Positions 1 through 10,848 of a stretch of 64,000 nucleotides of DNA are shown in pieces. The DNA is taken from positions 496,001-560,000 of the forward strand of contig VWPU01000905.1 of the NCBI GenBank assembly GCA_013398955.1. Reading direction: 5' to 3'. This DNA is from Callaeas wilsoni. Its lineage: Eukaryota > Chordata > Aves > Passeriformes > Callaeidae. A program made the position numbers and the translations under genes. Each line of letters begins with the position of its first letter. The stretch's first letter is position 1. Below the pieces are notes generated by a model that was not told the DNA's origin, ran no database searches, and saw only the letters and a list, made by a program, of their open reading frames with translations.

Positions 1-1248
1 GACACTTATAGTTTTTCATAAGTTGATAGAACAAAATAATAGGAGATGCCCAGATTCATTGCCATTAACAAAGAAATCTAAGATTGTTATTTCCCTCTGC
101 ATGGTGAAACCTCATTAATCCTTGGAGAATAACTTAATCCTGGTTTCCTTCTCTCAGATAAAGAGGAGGAACAAGAATGAACGTGATTTCCTAATTAATA
201 TTGAGCTTTCTGCTCTTTGTGGTTTGTTCTTTGTTCATTGCAGAAGTTTCAACCAATGTTTATTTCATGTAAAATTCCCCATTGGGAAGCGATAACCACT
301 TTGTCACACTAAACGCAAACATTTCTTGCCGTTACATCTTTTGCACCACTTTATTGGAGGGTTTACTTTATGGAACCTAACTGTTTGCTTTACCAAGACC
401 TACAGGCAAGGTGTAAAACATGATAATAATGAGGGAAAGACAAGTAATAGGTTACTCCTTGTAACTGAATTGATTATGGACATGTTTGGAACTAGAATTT
501 TAGGAGTCTGAATAGGTTTCAAGAGACTACACTAAGACTTAGGCACAAACTCAAATTCCAGAGTCTCCCGATTCTTTTTCTAGGCTTTAAATGGACCACA
601 CACAAGGCACTACACCTTGCTGCCTCTCTAGCAGTAATGTTACTGACTTTGTGCCATCACTATAAGAACTGCTGGAACCATTGCTCTATTAATTTATTAC
701 AGACTCCCAAAGCTCATTTAGTTTATCTTAACATTGTTTATTATTGACTCTCATTCTTATCTGAGCTTATGAATAATGAATTTATTAGTGATACATTCAT
801 TTAAAATTATCTTTCAGAAGAGATAAGCATGCCAGTGAATTCAATTTGACAGTGAACAGCTAGCCAATCTAGAAACCAAACAAGTCTATTTTATAGATTG
901 CAAAGGTAGGACAGAAATACCGATGAGCCCTTTTGTACACTTGTAGTTGACTCTTTATGAATTGTGCCATCTGTTCTTTCTTAGGTGAATGATTGATTAA
1001 CTGAGCAATATATGATTAGTGGCTTGCCTTGCTACTGTACTGCACAAGTTGTTCTGGAGTGTGCTCTCAACAGCCACCATCTGTGTGCTTAACAAATCAA
1101 ACAGTGCAACATCCTGTTCTGTCCCATCCATGCAACCCTTGGGGCTTCTCTCAGGTTACAGATCTCTGTAGTCAGTAGGGCTATGGTTGAACAAATCTGA
1201 GCAAAACTAGGGTTTTTTCTGTCTGATTTATTATTATCATATTATTAG
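1..1248. other. AT-rich noncoding sequence
   Basis: No gene, repeat family or RNA is recognisable here. Stops are frequent in all frames, and the one short open frame (326-511, 61 codons) has no recognisable motif. It is probably intergenic or intronic. Confidence 0.6.
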
Positions 1249-1325
1249 TCCTTCCTTCCTCACTCCCCCCTTCTTTCCCTCCTTCTCTCCCTCTCTCCTT
1301 GCTTTTCTTTTATTCTTCCCTTCCT
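1249..1325 (+). repeat. Polypyrimidine (C/T) tract
   Basis: A 77-base run is almost purely C and T, with only three purines (1262, 1301, 1312). It mixes CCTT, CTCC and TTTC units, so it is a degenerate low-complexity tract and not a clean microsatellite. Confidence 0.9.
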
Positions 1326-1370
1326 ATAAACCAGAACATTTTCATTTAAGCTTTTCTGCTGAGATTATAA

Positions 1371-1408
1371 ATTGTTGTTGTTATTATTGTTGTTACTGTT
1401 ATTATAAT
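1371..1408 (+). repeat. Imperfect TTG/TTA triplet repeat
   Basis: Interrupted GTT and ATT triplets form a short degenerate microsatellite about 50 bases downstream of the polypyrimidine tract. Confidence 0.75.
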
Positions 1409-1520
1409 TTCATTATCCAGGAACAGATATCTCAACAGGGAAAATTTAGCTTGATACTTGAGGTTTCAAAAAGGCATTGAATTTATAATGGGAGATATTA
1501 GGAAACTTTACTTATAATTC

Positions 1521-2060
1521 CAGAATCACAGCATGGTTGAGGAAAGAACTCCAGAAGAAGGGAGCTCTGGACTTCATCTTGTCCAACCCACCTGCTCAAA
1601 CAAAGTCTCCCAGACACCGTTTCCCAGGACCACATCCAGGTCCTTTTGAGTATCTCTAAAACCTTCCTGTACAAGCTGTGCGAGAGCTGAGTCACTCTCA
1701 CAACAAAGCAGTGCTTCCTGATATTCAGAGAGAACCTTCTGTGTAACAGTTTGTGCCTGTTGTCTCTTCCCTGCCACTGACAACTCCTGAAAGGAACCTT
1801 GCTCCATCCTCTTTGCACACTCCCTTTCAGGTATTTGCAAACCTTCATGAGTTCCCCCCTGACCATTCCCTTCTTCAGGCTGAACAATCCCAGGTCTCTA
1901 GGGCGCCTCATGGGAGAGATGCCCTAAATCATCTCTGCGGCCCTTGTTTGGACTCTCTCCACTATGTCCATGCCTCTCTTGCACTGAAGAACTCAGAACT
2001 CTTGGTGTAGCCTCAGGGCACAGCACTCCTGGTGTGGCCTCAGCTGTGCTGGCTAAAGAA
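1521..2060 (-). mobile_element. CR1 LINE, 3' end of ORF2 plus 3' UTR, 5'-truncated
   Basis: On the minus strand this reads as the C-terminal part of CR1 ORF2 followed by the short 3' UTR. The lower-coordinate end carries the typical CR1 terminus (ccagaatcacagcatgg, complement of the ATTCTGTG-type repeat), then the region reading 'gtccaacccacctgctcaa', which is highly characteristic of CR1. The copy is 5'-truncated, as is usual for CR1 copies made by target-primed reverse transcription. Reading frames are interrupted and no functional domain survives. The 5' side contains a near-duplicate of about 20 bases (1997-2016 and 2024-2043). The family call is firm; the subfamily cannot be assigned by eye. 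Confidence 0.9.
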
Positions 2061-3544
2061 TCCAAGGACCCATCACACCCACATAAGCAATCCTAGAACT
2101 ACAATGTGAAAACGTGCAACACTTATCACTGCTCTGATCCTTCTCCTTGAGAAAAGCATGGTTATAGACAAGATCATGAAGCATTTTTTAATTCTTATGT
2201 TGGCTAAACAATGTATGATCAAATGCTTAACAGACATAAGCAATAAAGTGAAATTTCTGGGTTAGCTTTGTTAATGATTCACAACAGACCTTCTTTTTAA
2301 ACTTTTGCTATTTAGTCATTAAGTACGTGAAAACTACTACCATCATCATTCATTCTTAAAAATTGCTGTTTTCAGTAATGAGAATTTAATGATATTATCT
2401 GTCAGTATTTTTGTTAAAAGTTAAGAAAGTTGCAGTTATTATTTTATAAGAGGAAAAAAAAGTTAGAGGTGTTTTTTTTCTTCTATATCTACAGTTCTTT
2501 TTAAAACATAATTTGAGAAAAAAATGTAAACTTCTCCATTTCTCTTTCTCTCATTATGTTTTTTTGCTGTATAGTCAGAACCTTGAGCTTAATATACAAT
2601 CTATGGACTGGTCAAAGGTGAAATATGTCTTTTATTGGAAGAAGACTGGATTATATTTAATTAAGTGTACTTGTATTAAGACAGAAGGGGAATTATATTG
2701 CTGGGTCAGATAGTTCCCAAGAGTACTTTGATTACAGCTGTAAAATGTTATATTTTTTATGTTGGCATTGGACCAATTAAAATATTGCCAGTAAAAAGCT
2801 ATGAGCTAGAAAAGAAACTCTAAAAATAACATCTTGTTAGTGCACATATCTGCTTTCTGTGTAGGTTCTGCTTCAGGGTTTTACTGCTGTCAATACTGCT
2901 GACAAAAAGCTGTAAAACCACAAGCTGTGCTCTATTCTGTCTTGTGCATCATCAACAAAATTGACAGTTAACACTGATTTTAAAATCTGTATTACTGATA
3001 GGTAAAAATGTATATAAATTAATATTGAATTGCAAGACAGCCTGCAGTCTTGTGCTGAAAACAAAAGGGATTGGGACAAAACACAGAGAATGAAAACTAC
3101 TGTTGTATAATGCCTTGAAAATAGAATTAAGCTTTTGTTTCAATGATTTTTTTAAAGATCTTCTATGTCTGATAGTTAACAGTTCTGTCTTCCCATAAAC
3201 CAGAGTGATGAATATAATGATTTGGGAAAAGAATGACCCTCTTTTCCCCTTAGGCATATTTATTTTCTTGGCATATTGATGCACCACGAACCACAGCTCA
3301 AAGCAGAGCAGTATGTCATTAAGTTTACGTATAATTCCTCCAAAAGACAGCTGTTAGTTCACATACCTTTGCAACTAATTCAAAATGTCTGTCAGATGTA
3401 GGCAGCTTGTATTCTCTCACAGGCAATTTCATGGATAAATGTCAGTAGGTGGGAGCCAAACTGAGCTCATGTAGCACAAAGGTTTATGTAATTTGTTCAT
3501 TGTTCTTCAGTTTTACCTCTTAACCAGACTCTGGTGTCTGACAC
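2061..3544. other. AT-rich noncoding sequence
   Basis: No recognisable gene or repeat is seen. Short A- and T-rich runs are common. Two overlapping minus-strand open frames at 2873-3287 show no domain and look like chance. Confidence 0.55.
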
Positions 3545-5090
3545 AGCCCAACACTGCACTCAGAACTTGAGGTGAGGCAGCACCAATGCTGAGATAGAGT
3601 GGGATAGCCACTCCTTTTGACCAGTTAGCTGCGCTCTGCTTAAATCACCCCAGGATATTTTGGCCCTCTTGGCTGCCAGCGAACATCGTTAGTTCATATT
3701 GAACTTCACAGCAAACAAAGCTCTCAGATCCCTTTTTGCAGGGCTTCATTTCAGCCTCTTGTCCCCCAGTGTATACATGCACCCAGGCACAAGGCATTAT
3801 ACCATCTCAAGTATAGAATCAGTATTGGTTGTTGCTCAGTTTCATGTGATTGGTGTTTACACATTACTCCGATTATAAATATCACTCTCTGAGGCCTCTT
3901 TACTCTCAAGGGAATCAATGATTCCTCCTAATTTGTTATCTTCAGCAAACTCTGTGTGACCTAACTCCTGTGTCCAGGTCATTAACAGAAACATTGAAGA
4001 GAATTGTTTCTCAAATTGAGCCCTAAGGGAACACCACTAGTGGCTGCCTGCCGTTTAGATGATGCCTCCATTACTGCATCACTTTGAGCCCATCCTTTCA
4101 GCTAGTTGTTCACCTACCATATAGTGTGCACGTTCAGCTGTGTGCTGGACACCTTTTCCATAAAGATGTTGTAAGAGATTGTATCAAAACCTTTGCTAAA
4201 ATCCAAAAACCCCTGGCCACTGCCATTCACTAGGGAAGTATCCTTGTCATATATGAAGTTAATAAGGTTTCGCTTCAGGAATCCAAGTTGGCTTCGATCA
4301 GTCACTGCATGGTGTTTCAAGAGGTTTTCATTAGCTCCCAGGATATTATTTTTTATAATTTTACCAAGCCCAAAAGCAAGACTGTCAGGCCTCAGATTAG
4401 TAGAGTCCTCTTCCTTGCTCATTTTGAAAACTGGAAAAATGTTTGCCATCTTCCAGTCACTTGGAACTTCTCTAGATTCCTAAAACTGTTGATGTATAAC
4501 TATGGTAGGTCTTGCAATAACATCAGTGCACTATTTCATTGCCCTGGGATAAATCCCATCAGGTTCCATAGATTTATGTGCATTTAGTTACAGCAGCAAA
4601 CAGTGTTCCAGTTCAAAGTCATCTGGGAGCTGATCACTCATGGTCAACCCCGGTCTTCCCACCCAGGGCTCCCAGAGCCTGAAGGCCCGTGATTTGGGTT
4701 AAAGACAGAACTGAAGAAGGCAGTAGATATTTATGCTTTATCTTCACCCATATTCCTGAAGTCGTTAGCCCCACCAAGTAACAAATCAATGTTTCTTTAG
4801 AACATCTTTTGCTGTCAATATACCTAAACCCTTCATTTGTTGTCCACCAGTATATTGGCCAGCTTTAAGACCTACTGAGCTTTGGTTACATGAATTCTCT
4901 TCCAGTAGTGGTTAACAGCATCTCTACAGTCCTATTATATAGTCCTGACCTTGCTTCCAGAATCCATACACTTTCTTTTCCTGCCTAGGCTCTGAAGGAT
5001 GCCACTGTTCAGACCAGCCAGCCTTCTGCCTCTCTTGCTTGACTTTCAACACATTGGGATTGCCTACTCCTGCACTCTTAAAAGATGTTT
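3545..5090 (-). mobile_element. Old CR1 LINE segment: ORF2 linker and reverse transcriptase, lacking the 3' end
   Basis: This is the longest CR1 relic in the window. Read on the minus strand from 5090 downward, it begins in the ORF2 region between endonuclease and RT, continues through the RT fingers and palm, and ends near 3545 in the thumb-proximal segment. An open stretch at 4114-4449 (111 codons) shows the MANIFPVFK start of the RT fingers and the motif A region DFSKGFDTISYN, where CR1 normally has DFSKAFDT. Further down, 3900-4030 carries the degenerate motif B/C region. Many stops and frameshifts show that it is long dead. The normal CR1 3' UTR and terminal octamers are missing next to 3545, so the copy lost its 3' end after insertion. 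Divergence looks high compared with the copy at 50 kb. Confidence 0.85.
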
Positions 5091-6002
5091 CTTAAAAACT
5101 TACTAACATGTGTAGACCCCATTTCACTCAAAACTTAGGTTTCCATGGAAATTTACTAACTAGTACTTTGAGTAACTTAAAGTCTACTTTCCCAAGATGT
5201 AGCAGAGTAGCACTACAGCTTTAATTTTTTTTTAAAGTATTTTTTTTAAGTTTTTCTAAGACAGTACAGACTGAAGTCCAAAGGAATTCAGCCCATTGAG
5301 TCTAAAAATACTGGAACTATGTCAGATGAAAAAATCTTGTCAATGAAACAGATATATTATTCTATCACTGGACAGTGAGCATGAAGACATCAGCATGATT
5401 TTTATTTAATATTTTCATTAACATTACCTTGCTTATCTTACCACATGTGTTCACACCTTAAGCCATTTGAGGATGAATGGATTATTTCATTAATATACCT
5501 GTGAAACTAGTTTATAGGGTTTATAGTTTTTCTCTTCCTCAGTAGTTGACTTCTCAGCATGTCTCATATAACTCCCAAAAGCATATCTGTGTTTCATTAG
5601 TTTTCCTGTGATGATTAGCAATGTACAGTTTCTAAAGCTAGGAATTAACCTTTTTCTCAATTTTACAGAGTTGTAGGGGAAATACAGTTAATTGCATTTT
5701 TATCCTACTGTTTCAATTGCACATTAGAGAACATCTATCTGTAGTCTAACTTGAAAATACTGCAAAAATATTAGGAGAATGAAAAATCTGGGAATATGTT
5801 TCAGAAACTGGCATATGCAGCTCTGGCGATGCTTCCACTTAAGATCTAATTTGAAGAAGACCCATAACAGGAATATAGATTTACAACATTTCTGTAATTT
5901 GAAGTCAAGTTTTAGACCCCAAAAGGATAACTTAAAGAAAGATAACAGTTGTAAAAAAAAACCAAAAGAAAGCAGCAGAGAAAGAACTGAGGATCACAGG
6001 CT
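5091..6002. other. AT-rich noncoding sequence
   Basis: No gene or repeat is recognised. The 104-codon plus-strand open frame at 5779-6093 is half unique sequence and half CR1, so it is not a gene. Confidence 0.55.
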
Positions 6003-6632
6003 GTCCATGAGCCAGCAGTGCCCTCACGGCCAAGGGCCAATGGTATGCTGGGGTTCTTTGGGAAAAACACTGCCAGCATTTCAAGAGAGATAATCCTTCC
6101 GCTCTACTTAACCCTTGCCAGGCCACATCTGGAGTGCTGTTTCCAGTTCTGGGCTCCTCAGTGCAAGAGAGACATGAAGATCCTGGAGCAGGTCCAGCGG
6201 AGAGCTACAAAGTTTATCAAGCGATTTGAGCATCCCTCTTAAAAGCACGGGCTGAGGGAGCTGGACCTGTTCAGCCTCCAGAAGAGATGACTGAGAGGGG
6301 ACCTTATCAATGTCGTAAATATCTGCAAGGGAGGATGTCAGGAGGACGGAGCCAGGCTTTTCTCGGTGGTGCCAAGCAATAGGACAAGAGGCAACATGCA
6401 GACTCTGATGCACAGGAAGATCTACCCAAATGGGAGGAAGAATTTCTTTACTGTTCAGGTGACCATGCACTGGAACAGTCTGCCCAGAGAGAATCCCTCA
6501 CTGAAGATATTCAAGAATTGTCTGAACATAATCCTGTGCCATGTGTTCTAGGATCACCCTGCTTGAGCAGGGAAGTTGGACTGGATAACCCACTGTGGTC
6601 CCTTCCAACCTGATCCATTCTGTGACTCTGTG
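6003..6632 (+). mobile_element. CR1 LINE, 5'-truncated, with intact 3' terminus
   Basis: This plus-strand CR1 begins inside ORF2 near the 'MSQQC' region and runs to the terminal repeat at 6616-6632 (attctgtgactctgtg). The frame at 6018-6242 encodes the recognisable C-terminal CR1 segment REIILPLYLTLARPHLECC, then EQVQRRATKFIKRFEH, before a stop. The frame is then lost and partly recovered at 6366-6551 (HWNSLPRENPSLKIFK). The 3' UTR retains the block with 'ccctgcttgagcaggga'. This is an ordinary dead-on-arrival truncated insertion. Confidence 0.93.
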
Positions 6633-7379
6633 TTAAAAAAGAAATAATTTTCCTGCTATATATAGATGAACCTGTCTGATGAACAGTATTTTTAATGCTG
6701 CTGGAATCAGTAATGAATATCCATGGCAGTTAGTGAGAAGAATTTAAAGAGTGATTGATCTTTTTTGTTAATAGTCTAATCATTGCTGCTGAAAAAATAT
6801 GTTGTCTTCTCAAGTAGGAAGGAAGGTTTTCAGCTGAAATACAGAGGTTATAAATCCAGCATTATTAAAAACATGCATTTGATAACTTTTTAAATACTTA
6901 TGGCAAATTATGCCTCCCAAAAAGGGATGGCTGAGAGGGAACAACTTAAAATAATTGCATAGTGACTTTATAAAACTCTGAAAAACCTGGTCAATTTTTA
7001 GCTAGCATAGTTAGTCTTTAAAATAATGATAAAAGTATAAAATTATACAGTCAGTAAAAGTTTCTTACTGTCATAGACATGATTTATTCAAATGTAGCTT
7101 CCAATCTACCATCAACACAGAATAGGACCTTGAGTTGATAAAAAAGAGATAGAAACTCATGTCCTCTGTGCTAAACATGAAACAAGGTAATACGTTTTTA
7201 AAAGTATAAAAACCAGTGTAGATATTGTCATAATACCTTCTGAAGGAAACCATCTTTCTGTCATTCTTTTGCCTGTTTCTAATTCTATTTCTATAGATTT
7301 CTATACATTTACTGTGTTTTTCAAACTGAGATTCCCACAGCACCTGCAACATTAGGTCTCCAGATACAATATATTGTTA
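6633..7379. other. AT-rich noncoding sequence
   Basis: Nothing recognisable was found. A 93-codon minus-strand open frame at 7071-7352 shows no domain. Confidence 0.5.
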
Positions 7380-7660
7380 TACATTGACTGTTGATCTGAG
7401 TAGGTTTCTAGTTTTAATGGCAGAAGCGAGCTCAGAATATGAAGGCCCTAAATCCTTGCGCTGCTGCTGGTCTGTTAAGGTAATCCTTGACAAGGTACTG
7501 CAGAGTCTTTGCCTTAATGATACTGTTTGAAGAAGGGAAGTAATATTGCTTGAATCTGGAATCACAGAATGATTTTTCCATGTAATCATGCTGTCCTGAG
7601 GAGTGTTTGCACCTCTACCTATCTGTTTACCATCTGTGAACAGTCTATTGGTAATAAAAT
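7380..7660 (-). mobile_element. Relic of an ancient L3/CR1-like LINE (RT palm region), minus strand
   Basis: On the minus strand from about 7660 downward the sequence reads as a degraded LINE RT segment: a piece like FNKIT, then FTDGKQIGRGANT, which corresponds to the region around RT motif C (FADDTKLGG-type in L3/CR1 elements). The first ~55 bases match, in inverted orientation, the plus-strand relic starting at 8583. The assignment rests on this motif and on similarity to the other copy. The remainder to 7380 is too diverged to place with certainty. Confidence 0.5.
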
Positions 7661-8499
7661 CAAGACAGCTACCTAGATGGTAGAGTTCTAACAGGAGTTC
7701 ACGAAAATGTTGTGGCAGACACTAGACGAGTTAAATAGTTAGAAATTCTTGGAAGATATTTATTTAGATATAAAGGGTTTTAATAGTGGGTAAACGGTTG
7801 TCTTTGTATGGTAAAAAGCATAAATTGGTGTGTTGCATTATACAAAGAATAAATCAATGGATATTTCATGGCTCAGTGCAAGAAAATGCTTTCAATTCAT
7901 CTGTAAGCGCTTTAGGATAAGTACTCCAATTGAGATATTTGAGGAAGGCACTGATATCCAATGAAAAAAATATCAACTCTGACACCATCTGTTAAACGAA
8001 GCCATTGCACCTGTGGTGAGATCAAAAGGTAGAGAAAATAGTACTTTTATATCAAGTGGCTGTAGTATCAGTCACTAAGAATCAGGAAAGGGGAAGTTAT
8101 AAAGTATCTGTGTTTCAAAAGATGTAAGGGCAGCAAAATAGCAAGGCATTATAAAGCATTTACTCTTAGCATGTAATGAGATAGAAAATGGGAACTACAC
8201 ATCAAATATACATTTAAAAGTATTGAGGGACTATTAAGGAAGATTTAAAAACAACATAAAAGAAAATGCAAGAAAAAACAAACCAAAAAAATCTAGTAAA
8301 ATCCAACTTAGTCCTTTCATAGGGTAGCTAAAATAGTATTTTAAGACCACAACCAGCAGAAGTGAAAATGCCATATAAAGCTTTTGACATGCCATCCTTC
8401 CACAGAAACATTAATAACAACCCCCTATTCACATTCAGTCATGAAATAATATGTGGTATAGGTTAAAATATTTCTACAGAAGGAGATGCTATAGTTTAT
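7661..8499. other. AT-rich spacer between two LINE relics
   Basis: A-rich and T-rich sequence has no clear gene. It may include further unrecognisable LINE remains, because it lies between two oppositely oriented pieces of the same element type. Confidence 0.45.
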
Positions 8500-9260
8500 A
8501 TTCCAAGAAGGCCTCTAGCTCAATCCTTTGAAACATTTTTGTTAGCAACCAGATTGATGAACTAAAGACAGCACTTAGATCATTCACAGATGGTAAACAG
8601 ATAGGTAGAAGAACAAACACTCTTCTGGACAGGATGAAAATCATTTTGATAGAGTGGGAGAAGATCTGAGATCAACAAAATAATATCCAATAAAAGCAAG
8701 TGCATTGTACTTTTCTTTAAAAGGGAACAAGTATTAAATAAGGAATATCTGGCAGGTGACTGCAAGTTTCATAAGAGTCAACAACCTGATGTCTGTAAAT
8801 GAGAAAAACAGTGTTTTGTGTTGTGCTAGTAAGACTGTCAGATGGAGAACACAGGAAATAATACTTCTACTCACTGTGAATATAATTCAAAACCAAATTA
8901 ATGAATTTGGTGTTCAGGAGAAGGAAGAGAGTTTTAAGCCATCTCAAAAGCAATATTATTTGGGCAAGAGGTTTATCTGGAACAAAAGAGAGTGGGGTAG
9001 AAGGGTAATGATATGTTAAAAGAGTTGTAAAAGTACCAGTTTTACATTATTTTCCTGAGTCCATCAATGACAACAAAAAGTCATCAGTAGTCTTCATTAC
9101 AGCAAGTCTTACGCTGAAGATTGAGAAAAGCTTTCTAATGATACGAATAGAAACCACTGCAGCAGCATGCCTGAGGAGATATAATCTCTACTAGATTTCA
9201 AAGACTAGGAATAGACAATACTCAGCCTGTTCTCAAAGGAGAGAGTAGCTCAGCTAGATT
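8500..9260 (+). mobile_element. Relic of an ancient L3/CR1-like LINE, plus strand
   Basis: The order of degraded blocks matches the 3' half of L3/CR1-type ORF2. These are an FVSNQIDEL segment (CR1: FNIFINDLDE), FTDGKQIGRRTNTLLDRMK around the motif C position, a stretch resembling the 'NKCKVLHL' region near 8700, the 'REIILLLTVN' region near 8850 (CR1: REVILPLYSA), and a terminal block near 9170-9230 like the CR1 3' segment 'LPREVVESPSLEVFK'. There are many stops and indels and no terminal repeat is preserved. L3/CR1-like elements predate the bird radiation, which fits the divergence. This is an inference from block order, not an alignment. Confidence 0.55.
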
Positions 9261-10639
9261 TCAGGCTCTGTTTTATTAAATCTCTATTACTATATACAAT
9301 AAAAAAAAGCACAAATATGACCACTTGTGTGATTTCCTTGAAAAAAATGCATATCCTTGTATAAAAGATTTATGAAATTGTGAAATAATAATATATTATT
9401 TGGGCATACACTGAGTTATGCAATCTACATACAAGTAGAAATAGATGTTTAAGCAAAAGGCTACAAAGGAACTACCGTGGGTTTGTTGCAAGATATTGTT
9501 TTATACCATTTGATACAGTAACCAGTTGAAACAGTATTGTCATAATCCAGTAGAAATTGTAATGATTGTTATGTAGACTTAAGTTTGCACTCCCCTTTCT
9601 CCTATTTTAAAATACTTGGGGTTTTTTACTTAACATGCTTTCTTAAGGAACCGGTATTAAATAGACCATTAATACTTTGAAACGTATTTAATGTTCACTG
9701 TCATTTGCTTTTATGTGTAATAAGGCATAGAGATGAAAAACTCATGATAAATACACTAGGAAATTGGATTTCAAATTGAGACAAATTACATGCAAATAAG
9801 GGATCAAAATTCAAACAAAAAGAGCAATTATGAACTTAATCAAATAATTTTTTTAAAAGGACAAAGAGGAGGGGAAAAAAGTGATAACAAATAGAACAAC
9901 TGTGCTTTGATGTATGATAAAAATGGAATAATATTTTAAGTGTCAAGCCTCTTGTAGAAACAACATTATTTGCTCTACTTTTTAATAATAATGTCAGGCT
10001 GTAATATCTACAACTTTGATTTTCAGAAACAAATTGATTTGCAATCAACATTGACTGTGATTATAACAAGTGGTATAACATGCAAAAGGCATATTTTGAT
10101 ACTAGGAATGATAATCATTGCTAGCACTGTGAGGAGGAGGGGGAGCCCCAGGTGTATGCATGTTAAAGGACAATCATGCAGATTATTATAGAGTGTGTCA
10201 GATATAATAAGTTCTCAGGCTCCACATAATAGCTCTGTACCTGCTTGTTCTGCTCTAGCAGTTGTCTTTGACAGTGAGAATTATTAGAAGACAGAGCAAG
10301 TACTTTAAGGGTCACGAGCTAGTTTGGCCATTCACAGACTTCAGAAAGCCAATACTCGGTCATTAGTGTCTACACATCCCTAAAAGTCATAATAAAAGTC
10401 TGTCCCGAGTCTATGGGAAATATAATCATGAAACTTTTCCTGCATCTCTTCTTTCACATGAACTCTTCTGTTGTGTAGAATCTGTATAAAAGGAAACATC
10501 CACACAGAATTAAAGGTCAGTACTAAAGTATTCTATGTAATAGTACTTTTGTGAGTTCCCAGAAATGGGACTGTGGAAAGCAATTATGGATCACTTATGT
10601 ATGGATTTACTGTGAATGCTTTTTGTGTTGTTCTCATAG
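9261..10639. other. AT-rich noncoding sequence
   Basis: No gene or repeat is recognised. Stop-rich sequence occurs in all frames. Confidence 0.5.
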
Positions 10640-10848
10640 TTTGGTTAGTTTTGGTATTTTGGTTTTTTGTTTTTCTTTTTTTGTTTGTTTGTTTGTTTGG
10701 TTTGGGTTTTGGAGTTTGGAGGTTTTTTTGAGGGGTTGGATTTTTGTTTTTGTTGGTTTTTGTTTGTTTTGTTTGGTTCGTTTTTGCTTTGTGGGTGTTT
10801 TTAGGGAGTGGTGGTGTTGGTTTTTTTTTAATTGTTTTTTTTTTAAAT
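10640..10848 (+). repeat. Strand-asymmetric G/T tract (GTTT-type low complexity)
   Basis: About 200 bases consist almost entirely of G and T, with a perfect (GTTT)n core near 10683-10699 and irregular TTTG, GGTT and GTGG units elsewhere. Because stop codons cannot form easily from this composition, both strands show ~100-codon open frames (10551-10853 plus, 10584-10886 minus) of very biased composition (W/F/V/C on one strand, K/N/T/P on the other). These are not genes. Confidence 0.9.
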
